Shown here piece by piece: positions 57,888 through 64,000 of a stretch of DNA of 64,000 nucleotides. The notes below the pieces were generated by a model. That model worked only from the letters and a program-made list of their open reading frames with translations. It ran no database searches and was not told where the DNA came from. The translations under genes were made by a program, and so were the position numbers. The number at the start of each line of letters is the position of its first letter. Positions within the stretch are counted from its first letter, which is position 1. The DNA is from Knufia peltigerae. Taxonomy: Eukaryota; Ascomycota; Eurotiomycetes; Chaetothyriales; Trichomeriaceae. The stretch covers positions 83,016-147,015 of the forward strand of contig JAPDRN010000089.1 in NCBI GenBank assembly GCA_030247855.1, in the 5' to 3' direction.

Positions 57888-59228
57888 TTACTTGACCGCA
57901 GTCACCTGGACGTCGATCACGCCGTCACCGACCCGGGCCTGCAGTGCGTCACCCGGTTGCACCTGCTCGATCCGACGTACCAGAGCGCCATCGTCTGCAC
58001 GGGTCACGATGCTGTAGCCACGCGCGACGGTCGCCAGTGGACTGACCGCTTCCAGCGACCGCGCCAGGCCACGCAGGCGAAGCGCATCACGCTGCAGCAG
58101 GCGCTGCAGTGCCGCTTGCGGGCGTCCGCCCAGCGCGGCAAGGCGACGTCGCAGCGCTTCCATCTGCCGTTGCGGATGGTGACCTCGCAACACTGCAGCG
58201 GCGTGGCGCAGGCGGGCCGCGCGACGCTCCTGCTGCTGGTTGTGCGCCCCATGCAGTCGTCGCCCAAGGTCCAGCTGGCGACGGCGAAGCAGATCCAGTC
58301 GTGCCTGCGGACTCTGTGCGTTCAAGCGCAGCAAGGCACGATCGGCGCGCTGCATGGCCTGCTGCAGGGCGTGGCGTTGCAGCTGCACCATGCGTGCCGC
58401 ATTGCGACGCAGGCGCAGAGCCAGGTCGCGCTGATCGGGTACCAGCAGTTCTGCGGCTACCGATGGCGTCGGTGCGCGCAGGTCAGCGGCAAAATCGCTG
58501 AGACTGAAGTCGGTTTCGTGGCCCACCGCCGATACCACCGGCGTGCCGCTGGCGGCGATTGCACGGGCAAGGGCTTCATCGTTGAACGCCCACAGGTCTT
58601 CCAGCGAGCCACCGCCGCGGGTCAGCAGAATCACGTCGTAGCGGCCGCTGGCATCGGCGGCCTGCAGCAGACGGGTGATCTGCGCGGCAGCGGTCGCGCC
58701 CTGTACCAGCGTCGGCAGCAGATCCACCTCCAGCAACGGGAAGCGGCGGCCGAGCACGCTCAGTACGTCGCGCACGGCGGCACCGGTGGGCGAGGTGATC
58801 ACCGCCAGGCGCTGCACATGGGCTGGCATCGGCCGCTTGCGCGCGGGGTCGAACAGACCCTCTGCCTCCAGCCGCGTCTTCAGCTCCTCGAACGCGCGAC
58901 GCAGTGCGCCTTCGCCGGCCTCCTCCATGTGGTCCAGTACCATCTGGTACTCGCCACGGGCGTCATACAGGGTCACCTTGCCGCGCACCAGCACGCGCAT
59001 GCCCTCGCGCGGCACGAACTTCAGGTACTGCGCCTTCATCCTGAACATCGCAGCGCGCAACTGCGCACGCGCGTCCTTCAGGGTGAAGTACAGATGGCCG
59101 GACGCCGGGCGCGCCACGCTGCCCAGTTCGGCTTCCACCCAGATCGCCGGGAAGCTGCCTTCCAGCAGGTCGCGTGCCAGGGTGTTGAGCTGGCTGGGGG
59201 TGAAGACGTCGTTGTTGCGTGGTTGCAT
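57888..59228 (-). CDS. xseA: Exodeoxyribonuclease VII large subunit
   Basis: The catalytic and DNA-binding subunit of ExoVII, which degrades single-stranded DNA from both ends. The 446 aa begin with an OB-fold (SQLNTLARDLLEGSFPAIWVEAELGSVARPASGHLYFTLKD), followed by the catalytic core (VITSPTGAAVRDVLSVLGRRFP, LLTRGGGSLEDLWAFNDEALARAIAASGTPVVSAVGHETDFSLSDFAADLRAPTPSVAAEL) and a long coiled-coil (about 265-390). The small subunit xseB is not in this window. Confidence 0.96.
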   Translation of the reverse strand: MQPRNNDVFTPSQLNTLARDLLEGSFPAIWVEAELGSVARPASGHLYFTLKDARAQLRAAMFRMKAQYLKFVPREGMRVLVRGKVTLYDARGEYQMVLDHMEEAGEGALRRAFEELKTRLEAEGLFDPARKRPMPAHVQRLAVITSPTGAAVRDVLSVLGRRFPLLEVDLLPTLVQGATAAAQITRLLQAADASGRYDVILLTRGGGSLEDLWAFNDEALARAIAASGTPVVSAVGHETDFSLSDFAADLRAPTPSVAAELLVPDQRDLALRLRRNAARMVQLQRHALQQAMQRADRALLRLNAQSPQARLDLLRRRQLDLGRRLHGAHNQQQERRAARLRHAAAVLRGHHPQRQMEALRRRLAALGGRPQAALQRLLQRDALRLRGLARSLEAVSPLATVARGYSIVTRADDGALVRRIEQVQPGDALQARVGDGVIDVQVTAVK

Positions 59229-59273
59229 GGTTACGGCGTGGGGCAGATGGAGCAGGGGGCTCAGGATCGCACG

Positions 59274-60344
59274 TCAGCGCTGGCCGTGCTGGGCCAGTGC
59301 CCAGTGCACGTGTTCGCGGACCACGGGCGAAGCATCCTCGGCGCGCGTCTGCAGCGCCGACAGCGTCTCTGCCGTGGTTGGCGCATTGCCCAGTGCCACG
59401 GCGATGTTGCGCAGCCAGCGCTCGTGGCCGCTACGGCGGATCGGGCTGCCTTCGGTGCGGCGCAGGAATTCATCCTCGTCCCACGCGAACAACTGGTCCA
59501 GACGTGCGGTGTCCAGGTTGTTGCGTGCGCGGAAGTCGGCCTCGTCGGTGCGCTTGGCGAACTTGTTCCAGGGGCAGACCAGCTGGCAGTCGTCGCAGCC
59601 ATAGATGCGGTTGCCGATCAGTGGTCGCATCTCCACTGGAATCGCGCCATCGTGTTCGATGGTCAGGTAGGAGATGCAACGGCGCGCATCCAGGCGCTGC
59701 GGGCCGGTGATGGCCTGGGTCGGACAGACATCGATGCAACGCGTGCAGGTGCCGCAGTGCGCGGTGGCCGGCGTGTCGATCGGCAGCGGGATATCGATGT
59801 AGATCTCGCCGATGAAGAACCACGAGCCGCCGTGGCGGTCGATCAGGCAGGTGTGCTTGCCGATCCAGCCCAGCCCGGCGTTGCGGGCCAGTGCGCGCTC
59901 CAACACCGGCGCCGAGTCGACGAAGACGCGGTAGCCCAGCGGCGCTACCTCATCGTTGATCTGCGTGGCCAGCTTCTGCAGGCGGTTGCGCATCAGCTTG
60001 TGGTAATCGCGGCCGAGCGCGTAGCGGGCGACGTAGGCGCGTCCCGGATCGGCCAGGGTCGCCCACGCTTCGGTGTCATCCCTGTGGCTGTAGTCCATGC
60101 CCACCGAGATCACCCGCACCGTGCCGGGCAGCAGCTCGGCAGGTCGCGCGCGCAGGGTGCCGTGGCGGGCCATCCAGTCCATCGTGCCGTACAGGCCCTG
60201 GCCGAGCCAGTCGGCCAAGTGCGCCTCATCCTCGCCCAGTTCAATACCGGCGATACCGCAGCGCTGGAAGCCATGCACGCGCGCGAGGTCGCGGATGCGC
60301 TGTACGGCCAGGGCCGGATCGAGGGGGGCAGGGACGGGGGACAT
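59274..60344 (-). CDS. queG: Epoxyqueuosine reductase QueG
   Basis: The cobalamin- and iron-sulphur-dependent enzyme for the last step of queuosine synthesis on tRNA. 356 aa from the ATG at 60344 (a GTG at 60350 is in frame). Two [4Fe-4S] motifs, HCGTCTRCIDVCPTQAI (about 188-204) and GCDDCQLVCPWNKFA, and the cobalamin-binding region around DYHKLMRNRL and GLGWIGKHTCLI match the family. It is divergent from nnr, as in E. coli queG-yjeF. The start codon lies 7 bp after a TATACT hexamer. Confidence 0.96.
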   Translation of the reverse strand: MSPVPAPLDPALAVQRIRDLARVHGFQRCGIAGIELGEDEAHLADWLGQGLYGTMDWMARHGTLRARPAELLPGTVRVISVGMDYSHRDDTEAWATLADPGRAYVARYALGRDYHKLMRNRLQKLATQINDEVAPLGYRVFVDSAPVLERALARNAGLGWIGKHTCLIDRHGGSWFFIGEIYIDIPLPIDTPATAHCGTCTRCIDVCPTQAITGPQRLDARRCISYLTIEHDGAIPVEMRPLIGNRIYGCDDCQLVCPWNKFAKRTDEADFRARNNLDTARLDQLFAWDEDEFLRRTEGSPIRRSGHERWLRNIAVALGNAPTTAETLSALQTRAEDASPVVREHVHWALAQHGQR

Positions 60345-60351
60345 GTGCACC

Positions 60352-60359
60352 AGTATAAA
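60352..60359. promoter_or_regulatory. Overlapping divergent -10 elements between queG and nnr
   Basis: The 8 bp AGTATAAA contain TATACT on the minus strand (60352-60357) and TATAAA on the plus strand (60354-60359). Each is 7-8 bp before the respective ATG, so both mRNAs would be leaderless or nearly so. No clear -35 is seen on either side. Confidence 0.45.
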
Positions 60360-60367
60360 ATCCCCGC

Positions 60368-61852
60368 ATGGCCAACCTTGCCGATCTGTTCGATTCCCGT
60401 GCCGCGCGCATGCTCGATGCCCAGGCCTCCGCGCTGGCGGGTGATGGTGGCTGGGGCTTGATGGCCCAGGCGGGGCAGGCGGCCTGGCAATGCCTGCTGC
60501 AGCACTGGCCGCAGGCGCGACGGATCGGCGTGGTCGTTGGCAGCGGCAACAATGGTGGAGATGGTTACGTGCTGGCCCGCCATGCGCTGCAGGCGGGGCT
60601 GCTGGTCCAGGTGGTCGCGCTGCCGGGCAGCCCGCCTTCCACGGCGCTGGCGCAGCGCGCCGCAGCGGATTTTAAGTCCGCCGGCGGAACCGTCACTGAT
60701 TTCAATGGCGAACTGGCCCAGGCCGATATATGGGTCGATGCCCTGTTCGGCCTTGGCTTCTCCAGGGCCCCAGCGGGTGCGGCCCTGGCCTTGATCGAGG
60801 CGCTGAACGCGCAGCAGGCGCCGGTGTTGGCGTTGGACGTACCCAGCGGTGTCGACGCCGACCATGGCTGCGTACCGGGCGTAGCGGTACGGGCCGCCCT
60901 GACGTTGCAGTTCATCGTCGCCCATCGTGGCCTGTACACCGGCGACGCGCTGGAATACACCGGGCGCAGACAGCTGGCGCCGCTGACGCTGCCCGACGAG
61001 GCCTGGCAGGGTGTCGTTGCCGCTGCAGAGTGCTGGACGCAGTCGCGCCTGCCGGATCTGCTGCCGCCGCGCCGTGCCAACAGCCACAAGGGTGAGTCCG
61101 GCCATGTGCTGTGCGTGGGCGGCAACCATGGCAGCGGTGGTGCCATCGCGATGGCCGCCGAAGCCGCGTTGCGCACTGGTGCAGGTCTGCTGAGCATCGG
61201 CACGCGCCAGGACCATGTTGGCCCGCTGCTGGCCAGGTTGCCTGAGGCGATGACGCATGCGCTGGAAGATGGCGATGCGCTGCCCGCGTTGCTGGCAAAA
61301 GCCAAGGTCGTGGCGATCGGCCCGGGCCTGGGCCAGGACGAATGGGCACGCGCGTTGTATGCGCGTGTGCTGCAGTCGGGCCTGCCGCTGGTGATCGACG
61401 CCGATGCGCTGAACCTGCTGGCGCAGGATGCGCATGCGATGACCGATGCGATCCTCACCCCGCACCCCGGCGAAGCGGCGCGTTTGCTGGAAACCACCAC
61501 GGGGGCAATCCAGGCTGATCGCTACGGCAGCGCGCAGGCGCTGGCTGAGCGCTATCACGCAGTGGTGGTGCTGAAGGGGGCGGGCAGCGTCGTCGCCGCG
61601 CCCGGCCGGACACCTCGACTGATTGCGGCGGGCAACCCTGGAATGGCGGTAGGTGGCATGGGTGACCTGTTGACCGGCATCATCGCCAGCCTGCGCGCGC
61701 AGGGCCTGCCTGCGTTCGATGCGGCGGCAGGCGGTGCGTTGCTGCATGCCCTGGCCGGTGATGTCGCCGCCGCCGACGGTGCCCGTGGCCTGCTTCCCAC
61801 TGATCTGCTGGCGCCCCTGCGGCGGCTGGCCAACCCGGAATGTTCCCGATGA
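60368..61852 (+). CDS. nnr: Bifunctional NAD(P)H-hydrate epimerase / dehydratase
   Basis: Repairs hydrated NAD(P)H. The 494 aa combine an N-terminal YjeF_N epimerase domain (about 1-210, IGVVVGSGNNGGDGYVLARHALQAG) with a C-terminal ADP-dependent dehydratase domain (about 225-490, GHVLCVGGNHGSGGAIAMAAEAALRTGAGLLSIGT, AIGPGLGQDEWA, LTPHPGEAARLL, NPGMAVGGMGDLLTGIIASL). Its stop overlaps the tsaE start (ATGA), matching the yjeF-yjeE order of E. coli. Confidence 0.96.
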   Translation: MANLADLFDSRAARMLDAQASALAGDGGWGLMAQAGQAAWQCLLQHWPQARRIGVVVGSGNNGGDGYVLARHALQAGLLVQVVALPGSPPSTALAQRAAADFKSAGGTVTDFNGELAQADIWVDALFGLGFSRAPAGAALALIEALNAQQAPVLALDVPSGVDADHGCVPGVAVRAALTLQFIVAHRGLYTGDALEYTGRRQLAPLTLPDEAWQGVVAAAECWTQSRLPDLLPPRRANSHKGESGHVLCVGGNHGSGGAIAMAAEAALRTGAGLLSIGTRQDHVGPLLARLPEAMTHALEDGDALPALLAKAKVVAIGPGLGQDEWARALYARVLQSGLPLVIDADALNLLAQDAHAMTDAILTPHPGEAARLLETTTGAIQADRYGSAQALAERYHAVVVLKGAGSVVAAPGRTPRLIAAGNPGMAVGGMGDLLTGIIASLRAQGLPAFDAAAGGALLHALAGDVAAADGARGLLPTDLLAPLRRLANPECSR

Positions 61853-62331
61853 CCGAATTCTTCCTTGCTGACAGCGACGCCACCGAACTGCTGGGGCAAT
61901 GGCTGGCAGCCACCCGTCCACCGCAGGCGCTGGTCGAGCTGCGCGGCGATCTTGGCGCTGGCAAATCGACCACGGCGCGCGCGCTGCTGCGGGCGCTGGG
62001 CGTGCAGGGCGCGATCCGCAGCCCAACCTATACCCTGGTCGAGCGCTATCCGTTGTCCAGTGGCGGCGAAGCCTGGCACCTGGACCTGTATCGCATCGGC
62101 CAGGCCGGCGAGCTGGATTTCCTCGGCCTGGACGAGGGCAGTGCCGTGCTGTGGCTGGTCGAATGGCCCGAGCGCGGTGCCGGTGCATTGCCCCCCACCG
62201 ATCTGGTCGTGGCACTGGAGATTGAAGGGCAGGGGCGTCGCGTGCGTCTCACTGGCATCAGCGACGCGGGTCGTGAATGGCTGTTGCGGCTTCCCGACGG
62301 TGGCGACTTGCAGGCGCTTTCTGTCGGCTGA
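61849..62331 (+). CDS. tsaE: tRNA threonylcarbamoyladenosine biosynthesis ATPase TsaE
   Basis: The P-loop ATPase of the TsaBDE complex that makes t6A37 in ANN-decoding tRNAs. The 160 aa contain the Walker A motif LRGDLGAGKSTTARALLRALG, the SPTYTLVERYP segment, and the Walker B-like HLDLYRIGQAGELDFLGLDE. It overlaps nnr by four bases and precedes amiC, the typical nnr-tsaE-amiC-(mutL) order. Confidence 0.96.
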   Translation: MTEFFLADSDATELLGQWLAATRPPQALVELRGDLGAGKSTTARALLRALGVQGAIRSPTYTLVERYPLSSGGEAWHLDLYRIGQAGELDFLGLDEGSAVLWLVEWPERGAGALPPTDLVVALEIEGQGRRVRLTGISDAGREWLLRLPDGGDLQALSVG

Positions 62332-62413
62332 CGAGAACAAACACCGGCAGGTTACGGATTATTAAGGAAAAAGGTGTTGCATTCCGTTCAGTGCGGTGAT
62401 TGAATCCTGAGTC

Positions 62414-63979
62414 ATGCGCCCGGGGAATCGACTCATTGCCATCTGTGCCGCCGTCGGACTTGGTCTGGCGAGCGTCAGTGCGTGGGCCGGTGAGGTCCGT
62501 CAGGTGCTGCTGAATACCGGTGCGACCGGAACCCGTGCGGAAATCGCGCTGGTCGGCAGTGGCGGCTACAAGACCTTGTCCTTGGCCGGTCCGAACCGGC
62601 TGGTGGTCGATTTCCCCGATTCCAGCGCGGTGCGCAACCTGAAAATGCCCTCGCCGCAGGGCGTGGTCACGGCGGTGCGTACCGGGCAGCCGGTGCCGGG
62701 AACCTTCCGTGTCGTATTCGACCTGGCCGAGACGGTCGCCCCCTTCCGCCCGCAGATGCAGCGCGAAGGCAGTGAATCCAAGCTGGTGATCGAGTGGCCG
62801 GGCGATGGTCCGGCCGTTGCTGCCAGCCGACCTGCGGCGACGCAACCGCCAGCGGCATCTACGGTGAGTCCGGCTTCTAGCCCGAACCCGACCCCGGCAC
62901 AAACTGCACAGTCCCGCGGCGATGCCGCGCGAGCCACTGCGCTGTTGACCGCGCAGGTCCAACAGCAGGCCAGTGCCAGCGCTGCAACACCCGCCGCGCC
63001 GACGCCGGCGCCGAGTACCACCACGGTGCAGATTGCGGCAGCGGGTACCACCGCCAGCAGCACGTCCACGTCATCGCCGGCAGCGATCCTGGCCGGTCAG
63101 GCCACCACTGCGGTTGTGGCCGCCCAGCCGAAGCCGGCGCCGACACCTGTTGCGCCGGCCGAGTCGCCGCGTCCGACCATGCCCAGCGATGCCTCGCGCA
63201 TCCGCATGCAGCGGGGCATGCGTCACCTGGTGGTGGCGATCGATCCGGGCCATGGCGGCCAGGACCCCGGCGCCATCGGTCCGACCGGTAAGCGCGAGAA
63301 GGACGTCACCCTCGCGGTGGCGCGTGAACTGGCCCGCCAGGTCAATGCCACGCCCGGCCTGAAAGCCTTCCTGACCCGCGACAGCGATGTGTTCATCCCG
63401 CTGCCGATGCGTGCGCAGAAGGCGCGGGCGAACAAGGCCGACATCTTCATTTCGATCCACGCCGATGCCGCCGAGAACCGCTCAGCCACCGGTTCGTCGG
63501 TGTACGTGCTGTCGACCAAGGGCGCATCTTCGCAGCGTGCGCGTTGGTTGGCGGACAAGGAAAACGCGGCCGATCTGGTCGGTGGCGTGCGCCTGCAGCA
63601 GACCGAAGGCACGTTGGCCAACGTCCTGCTGGACTTGGCCCAGAGTGGTTACATGAAATCCTCCGAGGATGCTGCCGGGCACGTGCTGGGCGGGCTGAAG
63701 CGGATCGGCAACAATCACAAGCCGAATATCGAACGCGCCAACTTCGCCGTGCTGCGCACCTCGGACATGCCGGCGATGCTGGTGGAAACCGCGTTCATCT
63801 CGAACCCGGATGAAGAGCGCCGGCTGATCGACCCCGCCTACCAGCGCAAGGTCGCCGGTGCAGTGCTGGACGGCGTGCATACGTTCTTCAGCCGCCAACC
63901 GCCGCCGGGGACGTTGTACGCCGCACGCGCGCAGGCCGAGATCGACGCCGCAAGCACCGTGGCTGGCGGCAGCAAGTAA
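62414..63979 (+). CDS. amiC: N-acetylmuramoyl-L-alanine amidase AmiC-type
   Basis: A periplasmic peptidoglycan amidase that splits daughter-cell walls. The 521 aa comprise a signal peptide (IAICAAVGLGLASVSAWAGE), an AMIN septal-targeting domain (about 27-135), an Ala/Pro/Thr-rich linker (about 140-260), and an Amidase_3 domain with zinc ligands in VVAIDPGHGGQDPGAIG, a downstream conserved Glu (KREKDVTLAVARELA), FISIHADAAENRSATGSSVYVLS and the catalytic Glu in MLVETAFISNPDEE. The linker is longer than in E. coli AmiC. mutL would be expected just after the window. Confidence 0.95.
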   Translation: MRPGNRLIAICAAVGLGLASVSAWAGEVRQVLLNTGATGTRAEIALVGSGGYKTLSLAGPNRLVVDFPDSSAVRNLKMPSPQGVVTAVRTGQPVPGTFRVVFDLAETVAPFRPQMQREGSESKLVIEWPGDGPAVAASRPAATQPPAASTVSPASSPNPTPAQTAQSRGDAARATALLTAQVQQQASASAATPAAPTPAPSTTTVQIAAAGTTASSTSTSSPAAILAGQATTAVVAAQPKPAPTPVAPAESPRPTMPSDASRIRMQRGMRHLVVAIDPGHGGQDPGAIGPTGKREKDVTLAVARELARQVNATPGLKAFLTRDSDVFIPLPMRAQKARANKADIFISIHADAAENRSATGSSVYVLSTKGASSQRARWLADKENAADLVGGVRLQQTEGTLANVLLDLAQSGYMKSSEDAAGHVLGGLKRIGNNHKPNIERANFAVLRTSDMPAMLVETAFISNPDEERRLIDPAYQRKVAGAVLDGVHTFFSRQPPPGTLYAARAQAEIDAASTVAGGSK

Positions 63980-64000
63980 CCCGCTGGATCGCCCGCTTCC

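Noticed and set aside
57113..57895. Open frames across composite elements B and C on both strands
   Set aside because: They consist of repeat sequence (arms, REP stems) and resemble no protein. Similar peptides appear in copy A for the same reason.
57957..60461. 834-codon plus-strand frame opposite xseA and queG
   Set aside because: Shadow; the minus-strand xseA and queG motifs are complete.

Overview
The window looks like a chromosomal segment of a Stenotrophomonas species, probably of the S. maltophilia complex (Xanthomonadaceae, Gammaproteobacteria). The reasons are the high G+C coding style, the conserved gene blocks nusA-infB-rbfA-truB-rpsO-pnp and thrS-infC-rpmI-rplT-pheS-pheT-ihfA-merR, and many short intergenic palindromes carrying a GTAG tetranucleotide, which is the hallmark of the SMAG family of REP elements described in S. 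maltophilia. This is inference from reading; no database search was possible. No phage, insertion sequence, rRNA operon or CRISPR array is visible.

Layout. 1-8.5 kb is the transcription/translation block (NusA, IF-2, RbfA, TruB, S15, PNPase), closed by a strong terminator. 8.5-13.2 kb holds a TPR protein, a secreted GH18 chitinase, and a minus-strand set of small membrane proteins plus a PepSY protein behind a candidate Fur site. 13.3-21.4 kb is the thrS-to-merR translation block and tRNA-Pro. The thrS leader carries what reads as a complete threonine attenuator (leader peptide MSTTTAHC, antiterminator, terminator). infC starts at ATC. 21.4-30.1 kb is a run of small accessory genes: an LMW-phosphatase-like protein, GNAT, two DUF3011 proteins, an Asp/Glu racemase, LysE/RhtB and SMR exporters with a TetR regulator, and two paralogous 67-68 aa proteins that share the same upstream palindrome.

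30.1-38 kb has dxs, an HNH endonuclease next to a perfect 61-bp palindrome, an acyl-CoA dehydrogenase, a LEA14-like lipoprotein, a lipocalin, two tandem tRNA-Phe genes and a CurA-like reductase. 38.2-44.3 kb is a probable catabolic/uptake locus: an MFS transporter, a regulator with two fused TetR DNA-binding domains, a TonB-dependent receptor and a secreted PI-PLC-like phosphodiesterase, with ATGA overlaps inside both gene pairs. 45.4-52.9 kb has tRNA-Ala, a three-gene operon (sugar isomerase-like, two alpha/beta hydrolases) divergent from a TetR gene with a 16-bp perfect palindrome between them, a second TonB receptor and a beta-lactamase-fold serine hydrolase. 53.2-64 kb is mostly housekeeping: rnd, a SUMF1-domain lipoprotein, an M48 peptidase, xseA, queG, nnr, tsaE and amiC.

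The strongest non-coding signals are the thrS attenuator; three copies (about 33.1, 57.4 and 57.7 kb) of a 215-257 bp composite element, in which two REP units flank a 25-bp-arm palindrome whose two arms covary between copies; and the shared palindrome in front of the twin small genes. Long antisense open frames over the housekeeping genes are shadows of high-GC codon use and were left out.
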